Of a stretch of DNA of 64,000 nt, positions 1 to 7,802 are shown in pieces. The notes beneath the pieces were generated by a model. That model was not told the DNA's origin, ran no database searches, and was given only the letters and a program-made list of their open reading frames with translations. The DNA is from JAGQRJ01 sp041402045. GTDB taxonomy: Bacteria > Planctomycetota > J058. Location: contig JAWKSZ010000017.1 of NCBI GenBank assembly GCA_041402045.1, positions 1-64,000 on the forward strand, read 5' to 3'. Positions within the stretch are counted from its first letter, which is position 1. The number at the start of each line of letters is the position of its first letter. Made by a program: the position numbers and the translations under genes.

Positions 1-74
1 CTGCGAGCGCCGCGGCACGGCCCGCCTGCGAGCGCCGCGGCACGGCCCGCCTGCGAGCGCCAGGCACGGCCCGC
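1..74. repeat. Short tandem repeat, 25-bp unit, at the window edge
   Basis: Three consecutive GC-rich units of 25, 25 and 24 bases fill positions 1-25, 26-50 and 51-74. A diverged fourth start follows at 75. The array probably continues left of the window. It lies just beyond the stop codon of the minus-strand NYN gene, so it is intergenic. No gene is seen in positions 1-96. Confidence 0.85.
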
Positions 75-96
75 CTGCGACCGCCGCGGCCTGCTC

Positions 97-654
97 CTAC
101 AAGAACCGGCGCGGGTCGAAGTCGTCGATCGGGATCACGCGCAGGCGCGGGAGCGCCTCGCCGTCGAAGGCGGCGACGTGGTCCTCGAGGTCGTGGACCT
201 CCACCCGCTCGAGGCCGTAATACTCGCCGCTGAGGTACTCCTCGAAGGCGAGGATCCCCAGCCGGCGGTGGTGGGTGTCCTTGGTCAGCGCGGTGAACGC
301 CTCGCAGAAGTCCACGTCGTGGCTGGCGAGGACCACGTCCCCTGGGCGCTCGGAGATCGCCTCGAGCGTGCGCACGATCGCTATGTCCACGACCTTCTGC
401 TCGACGTCGCCGCTGAGCGGGATCGGGGCGTAGCCCGCCACGCGCAGGGCCTGAATGAAGGTCCCGGGCAGCCCGCGGCGCGCGTTGAGGAAGAACAGCG
501 CCTTGCAGGGCCGGTCCCAGGTCGCCTCGACGTAGGCGCGGATCCGCTCCCAGCGCGGGCGCTGCTCGGGGCGCGGCTTGGCGTCGAGGATCTGACCGAG
601 GGTGCGGTCTATGTTCTCGCCGTCGACGAGCAGGTAGACCGGGGGCTTGCTCAC
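97..654 (-). CDS. NYN-domain (PIN-like, LabA/DUF88-type) protein
   Basis: A 185-residue protein with the layout of the NYN family, a PIN-like fold found in known and putative RNases. Acidic residues sit at the expected places: LLVDGEN near residues 8-14 (Asp11), KVVDIAI near 87-93 (Asp90) and SHDVDF at 111-116 (Asp113, Asp115). In the family these form a metal-binding centre, so an RNA-processing or nuclease role is likely but the substrate is unknown. Translation starts at GTG (652-654), overlapping the stop codon of the upstream phosphoribosyltransferase gene, so the two are probably translationally coupled. It is the last gene of a three-gene minus-strand operon. No signal peptide or membrane segment is visible. 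The family call is firm; the molecular role is inferred. Confidence 0.85.
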   Translation of the reverse strand: MSKPPVYLLVDGENIDRTLGQILDAKPRPEQRPRWERIRAYVEATWDRPCKALFFLNARRGLPGTFIQALRVAGYAPIPLSGDVEQKVVDIAIVRTLEAISERPGDVVLASHDVDFCEAFTALTKDTHHRRLGILAFEEYLSGEYYGLERVEVHDLEDHVAAFDGEALPRLRVIPIDDFDPRRFL

Positions 655-1202
655 TGGGCGTCCTCGTAGTCGTCGGGGAGGGCCATGATCCGGTCGAGGT
701 TGCGGTAGCGCCCCTCGTAGTCCAGGCCGTAGCCGATCACGAAGCGGTTGGGGATCGTGAACCCGACGTGGGCCAGGGGCACGTCGCGCTGGGAGCGCGA
801 GGGCTTATGCAGCAGGGTGCAGATCTTGAGCGAGCGCGGGTTGCGCACCTTGAGCGCCTCGAGCAGGAAGCTCATGGTCAGGCCGGTGTCGACGATATCC
901 TCGACGATCAACACGTCCTTGCCCTTGATCGGCTGGGTCAGGTCGAAGTCGAAGCGCACGGTGCCCGTGCTCTGGGTGCCCGAGTAGCTCGAGAGCCGGA
1001 GGAAGTCACAGCACACTTCGCCCGGCAGGTGCCGCACCAGGTCGGCCATGAACATGATCGCGCCCTTGAGCACGCCGACCACGATCAGCTCCGAGGTGGG
1101 GTCCAGGTCGCGGCTGATCTCGCGCCCGAGCTCGGCCACGCGCTGCTGGATCTCCTGGGCGGAGAACAGGACCTCGAAATCTTCCAGCTTGGGGCCGCTC
1201 AT
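651..1202 (-). CDS. hpt: Hypoxanthine phosphoribosyltransferase (purine salvage)
   Basis: A 183-residue enzyme of the type I phosphoribosyltransferase family, which makes IMP (often also GMP) from hypoxanthine or guanine and PRPP in the cytoplasm. The PRPP-binding loop VEDIVDTGLT is at residues 100-109. The LKGA loop is near 45-48, and the C-terminal segment FVIGYGLDYEGRYRNL is at 154-169, typical of bacterial Hpt. The length is normal for the family. The ATG at 1200-1202 overlaps the stop codon of the upstream aminohydrolase (ATGA), and its own stop overlaps the GTG of the NYN gene. The same frame stays open for about 1.5 kb upstream, but that stretch is the out-of-frame shadow of the aminohydrolase gene. 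Specificity (Hpt versus guanine-preferring) cannot be set from sequence alone. Confidence 0.95.
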   Translation of the reverse strand: MSGPKLEDFEVLFSAQEIQQRVAELGREISRDLDPTSELIVVGVLKGAIMFMADLVRHLPGEVCCDFLRLSSYSGTQSTGTVRFDFDLTQPIKGKDVLIVEDIVDTGLTMSFLLEALKVRNPRSLKICTLLHKPSRSQRDVPLAHVGFTIPNRFVIGYGLDYEGRYRNLDRIMALPDDYEDAQ

Positions 1203-2563
1203 GCAGTCGCTCCTCGGCGTCGCTGCCACAGGTCGCGCGCCGCCTCGCGGGCGGTCGCGCTCAGTCGTTCCAGGTCCAGCCCCGGAGGCACCCCGTCCTG
1301 GAGCACGACCCGTCCGCCGCACACCACCGTGCGCGCGCGCGGACCGAGGGCGCCATACAGCAGGTGCCCCCACAGGGAGTCGGGCCCCAGCGGGGTCCAG
1401 GGGTCGTAGTCGTAGACCGCGAAGTCGGCGGGGCCGCCCTCGCGCAGCGTGCCCAGGCCGGCGCCGGGGTAGAACACGTCGGCCACCGCGCGGGTCCCCG
1501 CGGCCAGGCGCGGGACCTCGTCGAAGCCCACGCTCGGGTCCTGGGCCGCGTCGCGGCGCACGAGGTAGGTCTGGGCCAGCTCGTGCAGCCAGTCGCCGGT
1601 CATGCCGTCGGAGCCCACCGCGACCCGCACCCCGGCGCGCAGCAGGCGCCCGAGGTCGACGCGGCCCACGGCGTTGTTGAGGTTGCTCGAGGGGTTGACC
1701 ACGACGAGGGTCTCGGTCTCTGCCAGGCGCGCGACCTCGGCCTCGTCGATCCACACGCAGTGCACGGCCAGGGTCCCCGGACCCAGCAGCCCGAAGCGGT
1801 GCAGGCGCTCGACGGTGCGCACCCCGCTCGTGGCCAGGGCGTGCGCCGGGTCCGCGCGGTCCTCGGCCACGTGCACGTGCACCCCCGGCAGCCCGAGCTG
1901 CTCGCGCAGCTCGCGGGCGTGGGTCAGCGTCCGGTCGCCGCAGGTGAAGCTCGCGTGCAGCCCGAGGGTCGCGGCCAGGGTCGGGACCCCGCCCCGGGGC
2001 CTGGGGTCCTGGGCCACGGCGCGGGCGAAGCGCGCGTTCTCGGCGAGGCCCGCCGCGGAGACCTCGGGCCCGTCGCGGTCGGTGACCTCGAAGCAGGTCG
2101 CCACCCGCAGGCCCACGTCCTCGGCGGCCCGGGCGACCTCCTCCAGGCTCCCGGCGACCGCGCCCTCGCTGGCGTGGTGGTCGATCACCGTGGTCACGCC
2201 GTGGCGGGCGGACTCGAGAAGTCCGAACAAAGCCGAGAGGTAGACGTCCGACGGGCTGAGCGCCCGGTCGAGGGGCCACCACAGTTGCTCGAGCACGCCC
2301 GTAAAGTCTTTGGCGGCAGGGCCCGGCAGGGGTGGCATGCCGCGCGCGAGGGTGGAGTAGAGGTGGTGGTGCGCGTTGACCCAGCCCGGGAGGACCAGTC
2401 GGCCTCCGAGCTCGACGATCTGGCCCTTGAACCCCGGCTTGACCTCGGCGGTCGGTCCCAGGCGTTGGATCCGCCCGTCCTCGACCCACACCGCCCCGTC
2501 GTCGAACCAGCCCCCCGCCAGGGTCGCGACCCGTCCGCCCTCGAACAGCATGGGCTCCGTCAT
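1199..2563 (-). CDS. ssnA: SsnA-like amidohydrolase / aminohydrolase
   Basis: A 454-residue metal-dependent hydrolase of the cytosine deaminase/TRZ-ATZ type. Predicted metal ligands are His65 and His67 (NAHHH), His231 or His229 in HVHVAED, His268 (AVHC) and Asp319 (GSDG). Long stretches closely match what I recall of E. coli SsnA, including LWWPLDRAL, a VIDHHAS segment and TCFEVTDRDG. SsnA is a putative aminohydrolase linked to selenium-dependent molybdenum hydroxylases and purine catabolism. That link fits the downstream hpt gene and the SelB gene about 9 kb away. The substrate is unknown. I chose ATG 2561-2563 because the family motif begins right after it. No Shine-Dalgarno is visible upstream and a TATAGT box lies only 7 bases away, so the message may be leaderless. 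A longer in-frame start at 2659 exists but lacks family sequence. Confidence 0.85.
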   Translation of the reverse strand: MTEPMLFEGGRVATLAGGWFDDGAVWVEDGRIQRLGPTAEVKPGFKGQIVELGGRLVLPGWVNAHHHLYSTLARGMPPLPGPAAKDFTGVLEQLWWPLDRALSPSDVYLSALFGLLESARHGVTTVIDHHASEGAVAGSLEEVARAAEDVGLRVATCFEVTDRDGPEVSAAGLAENARFARAVAQDPRPRGGVPTLAATLGLHASFTCGDRTLTHARELREQLGLPGVHVHVAEDRADPAHALATSGVRTVERLHRFGLLGPGTLAVHCVWIDEAEVARLAETETLVVVNPSSNLNNAVGRVDLGRLLRAGVRVAVGSDGMTGDWLHELAQTYLVRRDAAQDPSVGFDEVPRLAAGTRAVADVFYPGAGLGTLREGGPADFAVYDYDPWTPLGPDSLWGHLLYGALGPRARTVVCGGRVVLQDGVPPGLDLERLSATAREAARDLWQRRRGATA

Positions 2564-2570
2564 GGGCGCG

Positions 2571-2576
2571 ACTATA
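2571..2576 (-). promoter_or_regulatory. Possible -10 box of the ssnA-hpt-NYN operon
   Basis: Read on the minus strand, TATAGT lies 7 bases before the ssnA ATG, so transcription would begin at or very near the start codon. No convincing -35 hexamer is seen 16-18 bases further upstream. The 185-base gap to the divergent kinase gene must hold promoters for both directions. Confidence 0.4.
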
Positions 2577-2748
2577 GCCAAAACGAGGTGCGGCGGCAGC
2601 TTGCGTTGCCGCGCGGTGCGGATCGCCGAAACGCAGGTCGTGCGAATGAATCCCCGCATGGGTGGGGTTCGTTGTGCACAATGGGCGGGGGCGTTACGCG
2701 ACGTCCCCCAGCGCGCTCGACGAGCGCCTGGAGGGAGGAGTGAGTCCG

Positions 2749-5700
2749 GTGAAGCTTAGGCACGACCTGATCGGCTCGCAGCTCGGCAACTACAAGATCG
2801 AGCGCTTGCTGGGCGAAGGGGGCATGGGAGCGGTCTACCGCGCCCGGGACATGGCCCTCGACCGCGACGTGGCGGTGAAGGTGATCCGCAAGGAGCTCAC
2901 CGAGGACCCGGCCTTCGTCGAGCGCTTCCACCGCGAGGCCAAGGTCGCCGCGCGCTTCCAGCACCCGAACTCGATCGCGATCTACCACTACGACGACGGC
3001 AGCGGCGGCTCCGACCGCCTGTTCATGGTCTACGAGTTCGTGAAGGGGCGCGAGCTGCGCTCCATGATCGACCAGGGTCCGCTCTCGCCGGTGTTCGTGA
3101 CCAAGGTCGCGATCCAGGCGCTGTCGGCCCTCGAGGCCGCGCACCGCGCGGGGATCGTGCACCGCGACCTCAAGCCGCAGAACGTCATGGTCGCCGGCGA
3201 CCAGGACTCCCCCGAGATCAAGATCCTCGACTTCGGGATCGCCAAGCTCAAGGACCACCCCGCGCTGACCCAGGCCGGGCAGGTCATGGGCACCCTGGCC
3301 TTCATGTCGCCCGAGCAGACCATGGGCAAGGAGGTCGACGCCCGCAGCGATATCTACAGCATGGGCGTGCTGCTGTTCATGTGCCTCACCGGCAAGCTGC
3401 CGTTCCACGGCAAGACCGCCGGCGAGCTCATGGACCACCACCGCAAGACCGCGCCTCCGCGCATGGCGAGCGTGCACACCGGCGTCCCCGCGGCGCTGGA
3501 GCCGATCGTGGCCAAGTCGCTGGCCAAGGACCCGGACGAGCGCTACCAGACCGCGCGCGAGTTCCGCCAGGCCCTCGAGGCGATCCCCCAGGAGGTGCTG
3601 TCCTTCGCTCAGGCCGCCACGGTCAACCTGGAGAACAGCCTCGAGGAGACGAAGGGTCGCCCGCCGATCACCGACCCCGTCGCCACCGCGTTCCACGACA
3701 CCGCGGGGGCGCTGGCCGAGAAGCACCGCACCGCGTCCTTGGGCGGCTACTCCGAGGGCGACACCGGCGAGTTCTTCGGCGGGCTCGTGGGCCGCACCGT
3801 GGCCGGGAAGTACCTGATCGAGGACAAGCTCGGCCAGGGCGGCATGGGCGCGGTGTTCAAGGCGCTGCACCAGGACCTGAAGCGCCACGTCGCGCTCAAG
3901 ATCGTGCACCCGGCGGTCGCCGATCGCCACGACGTGCACGAGCGCTTCCAGCGCGAGGCGCGCGCGGCCATGGGGTTCATTCACCCCAACGCGATCCCGA
4001 CCCGCGACTTCGGGCGCACCGAGGCTGGCCTGCTCTACATGACCCAGGACTTCAGCCCGGGTCAGGACCTCGACAAGCTGCTCAAGGAGCACGGGCGTAT
4101 GCCCGTGGACCGCGCGTTGGGGATCGTGCGGCAGGTGTTGCTCGCGCTGAGCGAGGCGCACAAGAAGTCGATCGTGCACCGCGACCTCAAGCCCGCGAAC
4201 ATTCTGCTCGAGGACGGAGACCTGGTCCGTGTGACCGACTTCGGGATCGCCAAGATCCTGGAGGAGGAGCCCAGCGAGAAGGGCACCGCGTCCGAGCTCA
4301 CCGGGAACCAGGTGATCGGGACGCCGTTCTACATGGCCCCCGAGCAGGCCCGGGGCCAGCAGATCGACCTGCGCACCGATATCTACGCCATGGGCTGCGT
4401 GCTCTACGAGCTGCTCACCGCGACGCGCCCGTTCAGCGGCGACAGCGCGCTGGACGTGCTCATGAAGCAGGCGCACAAGGAGGTCGAGCCGCCGCGGCAG
4501 CGCGCGCCCAAGGCCGGGATCCCCGCCGAGGTCGAGGGGATCGTGCTCAAGGCCATGGCCAAGGCGCGGGAGGAACGCTTCCAGGACGCCGACGCGTTCA
4601 TCGCCGCGATCGACGCCGCGCTCAGCGGCGCCCCGGTCCCCGACGTCACGCTCCCGCCGAGCACCGTGCCCACGCCCTCGGGCGGCGGCATGCTCGTGCC
4701 CATGGCCGGCTTCTGCGCGCTGGTGCTCGCGGCGCTGATCGTGGTCACCCTCGTGGTCGACGGCGAGAAGCTGCCCAAGCCCCTGGCCTGGGTGAAGACC
4801 AAGCTCGAGACCGACAGCGGGCTCGTGGGTCAGACCGACGAGCCCGACCTGCCCCCGCCCCCCGAAGGGACGCTGCCGCCGGACGAGCCCGAGACCCCCG
4901 ATCCCGGGGAGACGACGCCGCCCGAGCAGCCGCCCACGCCGCCGGTCGTGGATCCGAACCCGCCGACCGACCCCGGCGAGACGACGCCGCCGAGCGATCC
5001 TGGCGAGACCGACCCGGGGGAGACGACGCCGCCGAGCGATCCTGGCGAGACCGACCCGGGGGAGACGACGCCGCCGAGCGATCCTGGCGAGACCGACCCG
5101 GGGGAGACGACGCCGCCGAGCGATCCTGGCGAGACCGACCCGGGGGAGACGACGCCGCCGAGCGATCCTGGCGAGACCGACCCGCCGGTCGAGACCCCGC
5201 CCGTCGACGTGGACCCGGTCGGGACGCCGGGGCCGAGCGACCCGGGAGAGACGACGCCGCCGAGCGACCCGGAGACCCCGCCGAGCGATCCGGGGGAGAC
5301 GACGCCGCCGGCCGTGGATCCCACGCCGCCGGTCGTGGATCCGACGCCGCCGAGGGAGCCGGAAACCCCGCCGCCGAGCGACCCGGAGACCCCGCCGCCG
5401 AGCGATCCGGAGACCCCGCCGAGCGACCCCGGGGAGACGACGCCGCCGAGCGATCCGGGCGAGACCGCGCCCGCGGTTCAGGATCCGCCGACGACGAACC
5501 CGATCCCCGAGGCCGAGCCCTGGGTCGAGCCCCCGCCCGAGGACCGACCTCCGGTCGACCCCTACGGCTCGGGGTCTGGTCGCAACACCACCTCCCCGAA
5601 CACCGACACCGGCCGAACGACGCAGCCGCGCAGCGAGCAGCCGCGCCGCCCCACCGACGGCGACCGCCAGGTCGTGACCCGTGAGGGGCTGAACTTCGAG

Positions 5701-6174
5701 TATCAGAAGGTCGGCGGGGTGTGGCTCAGCACGCAGACCGTGACCTGGCGCGCGGCCCTGGTGGCCGCGGTCAAGCTCACGCACCTGCGCGACACGCTGA
5801 AGACCCTGGCCCCCGCCGAGCTGCGCGACGCCATGCCCTGGGGCCGGCGCCTGCGCCGCGGCGGGGTCCCTCGCGAGCAGGCCGACGGGACGGCGCTCCT
5901 GCGCTACCTCGAGGGCAAGGGCGTGGGCGCGATCCTGGACAGCCCGATCCAGGGTCTCTCGCACCTGCACGCGAACCAGATCGCCGGGCACTTCGGCGCC
6001 CGGCTCCCCACCGCGGCGGAGCTCGACCGCGCCCCGCCGATCTGCACCCTCACGTTCTGCGACGAGGCGCAGGTGGCGGAGCGCGTGAGCGCCGCGGGCG
6101 TGCGCTTCACCACCCTCGCCAAGCTCGGCCGCTCCGGCGCCCGCGACGTCGAGGTCCGCCTGGCGCTGCCCTAG
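2749..6174 (+). CDS. Membrane Ser/Thr kinase with two kinase domains and a degenerate FGE-like C-terminus
   Basis: A 1141-residue PknB-type protein. Kinase domain 1 (about 15-290) has LGEGGMGAV, Lys44, HRDLKPQN with Asp140, and DFG Asp161. Kinase domain 2 (about 355-640) has LGQGGMGAV, Lys384, HRDLKPAN with Asp479, and DFG Asp497. Both look catalytically complete. One membrane segment (about 647-672) follows, so both kinases should face the cytoplasm. Beyond it is a 250-residue Pro/Asp/Glu/Thr stalk with a 14-residue tandem repeat. The C-terminal domain (about 980-1141) keeps FGE-sulfatase-like pieces such as RLPTAAEL but looks decayed. I chose GTG 2749 because a GGAGGGAGGAG ribosome site lies 8 bases upstream; GTG 2740 and ATG 2662 are in frame. 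Two perfect hairpins follow the stop codon. Substrates are unknown. Confidence 0.9.
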   Translation: MKLRHDLIGSQLGNYKIERLLGEGGMGAVYRARDMALDRDVAVKVIRKELTEDPAFVERFHREAKVAARFQHPNSIAIYHYDDGSGGSDRLFMVYEFVKGRELRSMIDQGPLSPVFVTKVAIQALSALEAAHRAGIVHRDLKPQNVMVAGDQDSPEIKILDFGIAKLKDHPALTQAGQVMGTLAFMSPEQTMGKEVDARSDIYSMGVLLFMCLTGKLPFHGKTAGELMDHHRKTAPPRMASVHTGVPAALEPIVAKSLAKDPDERYQTAREFRQALEAIPQEVLSFAQAATVNLENSLEETKGRPPITDPVATAFHDTAGALAEKHRTASLGGYSEGDTGEFFGGLVGRTVAGKYLIEDKLGQGGMGAVFKALHQDLKRHVALKIVHPAVADRHDVHERFQREARAAMGFIHPNAIPTRDFGRTEAGLLYMTQDFSPGQDLDKLLKEHGRMPVDRALGIVRQVLLALSEAHKKSIVHRDLKPANILLEDGDLVRVTDFGIAKILEEEPSEKGTASELTGNQVIGTPFYMAPEQARGQQIDLRTDIYAMGCVLYELLTATRPFSGDSALDVLMKQAHKEVEPPRQRAPKAGIPAEVEGIVLKAMAKAREERFQDADAFIAAIDAALSGAPVPDVTLPPSTVPTPSGGGMLVPMAGFCALVLAALIVVTLVVDGEKLPKPLAWVKTKLETDSGLVGQTDEPDLPPPPEGTLPPDEPETPDPGETTPPEQPPTPPVVDPNPPTDPGETTPPSDPGETDPGETTPPSDPGETDPGETTPPSDPGETDPGETTPPSDPGETDPGETTPPSDPGETDPPVETPPVDVDPVGTPGPSDPGETTPPSDPETPPSDPGETTPPAVDPTPPVVDPTPPREPETPPPSDPETPPPSDPETPPSDPGETTPPSDPGETAPAVQDPPTTNPIPEAEPWVEPPPEDRPPVDPYGSGSGRNTTSPNTDTGRTTQPRSEQPRRPTDGDRQVVTREGLNFEYQKVGGVWLSTQTVTWRAALVAAVKLTHLRDTLKTLAPAELRDAMPWGRRLRRGGVPREQADGTALLRYLEGKGVGAILDSPIQGLSHLHANQIAGHFGARLPTAAELDRAPPICTLTFCDEAQVAERVSAAGVRFTTLAKLGRSGARDVEVRLALP
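4993..5202 (+). repeat. 42-bp tandem repeat encoding the extracytoplasmic stalk
   Basis: Five consecutive 42-bp units (starts 4993, 5035, 5077, 5119, 5161), the last diverged, encode SDPGETDPGETTPP. The first four are almost base-identical, which suggests recent copy-number change. They lie on the C-terminal side of the membrane segment of the double kinase. Confidence 0.9.
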
Positions 6175-6175
6175 T

Positions 6176-6240
6176 TTCAGGGGGCCTCTCCGAGGCCCCC
6201 TCGCCCTCGTTTCAGGGGGTCTGTCCCAGACCCCCTCGCC
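6176..6240 (+). terminator. Two tandem perfect stem-loops after the kinase gene
   Basis: GGGGGCCTC (6180-6188) pairs with GAGGCCCCC (6192-6200), and GGGGGTCTG (6215-6223) pairs with CAGACCCCC (6227-6235). Both have 9-bp stems and an identical TCC loop. Each is preceded by GTTTCA and followed by TCGCCCTCG, so the whole 35-bp cassette is duplicated. They begin 6 bases after the stop codon. There is no T-run, so termination is plausible but unproven; they may instead be REP-like units. Confidence 0.5.
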
Positions 6241-6302
6241 CTCGGGGCAAAGCCCTCGGGCTCACCCCAAGGGCTCGCGCGCGCCGCGCGCGCTGCGCGC
6301 AT

Positions 6303-7120
6303 CGCGGCTGACGCCGCTCGCCGGGCGCGCCGGCGGTCGCGCGCGCTGCGCGCTCGCGGCTGACGCCGCTCGCCGGGCGCGCCGGCGGTCGCGCGTTGCG
6401 CGCTCGCGGCTGACGCCGCTCGCCGGGCGCGCCGGCGGTCGCGCGCTGCGCGCTCGCGGCTGACGCCGCTCGCCGGGCGCGCCGGCGGTCGCGCGCGCTG
6501 CGCGCTCGCGGCTGACGCCGCTCGCCGGGCGCGCCGGCGGTCGCGCGCGCTGCCGCTCGCGGCTGACGCCGCTCGCCGGGCGCGCCGGCGGTCGCGCGCG
6601 CTGCGCGCTCGCGGCTGACGCCGCTCGCCGGGCGGGGCGGCGATCGCGCGCGCTGCGCGCTCGCGGCTGACGCCGCTCGCCGGGCGCGCCGGCGGTCGCG
6701 CGCGCTGCGCGCTCGCGGCTGACGCCGCTCGCCGGGCGCGCCGGCGGTCGCGCGCGCTGCGCGCTCGCGGCTGACGCCGCTCGCCGGGCGGGGCGGCGAT
6801 CGCGCGCGCTGCGCGCTCGCGGCTGACGCCGCTCGACCCCCTCGCCCTCGGGGCAAAGCCCCTCGGGCTCACCCCCAAGGGGCTCGCGCGCGCTTCGCGC
6901 GCGCTGCGCGCTCGCGGCTGACGCCGCTCGCCGGGCGCGCCGGCGGTCGCGCGCGCTGCGCGCTCACGGCTGACGCCGCTCGCCGGGCGGGGCGGCGGTC
7001 GGGGGGTGACGCCGCGCGTGGGGCAAAGCCCCTCGGGCTCACCCCCAAGGGGCTCGCGCGCGCTGCGCGCTCGCGGCTGACGCCGCTCGCCGGGCGGGGC
7101 GGCGGTCGGGGGGCTCGCGC
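6303..7120. repeat. Array of about 14 GC-rich units of roughly 52 bp
   Basis: A unit containing GCTGACGCCGCTCG, GCCGGGCG and a self-complementary GCGCGCTGCGCGC core recurs about 14 times with small length changes (about 50-54 bp). Two sequence variants alternate, one with GCGCGCCGGCGGTC and one with GGGGCGGCGATC or GGGGCGGCGGTC. Two spacer segments with GGGGCAAAGCCC interrupt it near 6840-6890 and 7018-7056. Units are adjacent, without unique spacers, so this is not a CRISPR. Confidence 0.85.
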
Positions 7121-7144
7121 GCGCTTTGCGCTCGCTTGGAGGCT

Positions 7145-7420
7145 GCGGAGCTCTTCGTAGAGGCGGTGCTCCCACCAGAGGTAGGGGCGGGGCTCGTCCC
7201 CGCCCGGTATGTGCGTCCCTCCACCTTGCGTCACTGCGAGGGCATTCCAGGGAACGATCATGGCGTCCCTGCCCGGAGCTTCGCCACTTCGAGAGGCGCA
7301 TGGGACGCACATACCCGGGCGGGGACGAGCCCCGCCCCTACCCAGACAATGCGTTCCTACCGCCCGTCCGCGACCTCCGGTCGTGCCACGCCACAGGGGG
7401 GCGGAGCTCTTCGTAGAGGC
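7145..7420. repeat. Mosaic element with 39-bp inverted arms and 20-bp direct repeats
   Basis: The segment 7181-7219 is the near-perfect reverse complement of 7302-7341, enclosing about 80 bases. Each arm is itself palindromic (GGGGCGGGG against CCCCGCCC). An identical 20-base direct repeat lies outside the arms at 7145-7164 and 7401-7420. This resembles a MITE or a composite REP element. A related arm pair occurs at 27025-27075 and 27191-27206. Confidence 0.75.
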
Positions 7421-7594
7421 CGTGCCCCTTCCTCTGGGGGGCACACGCGCAGGAGTGGAGAGGCTACCGCCGCGCGCGCGAGGGCACGCACGTGGAGTTC
7501 GGTCACGCGCGAGCGGAGCCCCCCTTCCCTTCCTGGTTCGTGCGAGCGCCCTGACCCCGCGCGGCCGAGCCCGCGCAACGTCGTCGATTCCACG

Positions 7595-7637
7595 CCCTCT
7601 GCGTACCCTCTGCGCTCTCTGCGCCTCGGCGGTGAAT
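7595..7637. repeat. CTCTGCG-type dispersed repeat
   Basis: Three degenerate copies of CCCTCTGCG/CTCTGCG followed by CGGCGGTGAAT. It resembles the short CTCTGCG/CCTTGGCG-type tandem motifs seen between genes in many environmental genomes. A related copy based on CCTTGGCGT is at 11103-11134. Confidence 0.6.
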
Positions 7638-7802
7638 CACCATCCACCCGCTCTGGCACACCGGCCGGCGCGCTCGCCGCCAAACCCGTCACTCGCGGCT
7701 TCGTCACGCGCGGGCCATACTGCAGGCAGGGCCGACGGGCTGCGCGGAGCCGCGCAGCATGAAGCCCTCAAGGTTTCAGCCTCGTCAGCCGAGGAGGACG
7801 AC

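Larger units (their letters stand above)
6175..7802. other. 1.6-kb gene-free region filled with repeats
   Basis: No credible gene is present between the double kinase and the CvpA-like gene. Frames that stay open here encode only monotonous Arg/Ala/Ser/Pro peptides from the repeats. In order it holds two perfect stem-loops (6180-6235), an array of about 52-bp GC-rich units (6303-7120), a mosaic element with long inverted arms (7145-7420), and a short Cys/Thr-rich-looking repeat on the DNA level at 7595-7637. A CATACT box at 7716-7721 may be the -10 element for the downstream gene. Three copies of another motif, around GGGGCAAAGCCC, occur at about 6243, 6850 and 7020 and punctuate the array. 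Confidence 0.8.

Noticed and set aside
651..2681. One long fusion protein extending hpt upstream
   Set aside because: The upstream part is a shadow of ssnA in another frame. ATG 1202 overlaps the ssnA stop codon, as expected for an operon.
2572..5991. Minus-strand frame of about 1139 codons opposite the first double kinase
   Set aside because: The plus-strand kinase motifs and ribosome site are decisive; the reverse product is compositionally monotonous.
6303..7120. CRISPR array
   Set aside because: Units are adjacent with no unique spacers, and no cas genes lie nearby.
6177..7310. Minus-strand frames with Arg-Ala-Ala-Ser-Ala-Ala-Ser repeats
   Set aside because: They are translations of the roughly 52-bp repeat array. 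No start signal or conserved domain is present, and the frames break between copies.
7209..7802. N-terminal extension of the CvpA-like protein
   Set aside because: The frame is open, but the sequence is REP-like repeats. GAGGAGG right before GTG 7803 sets the start.
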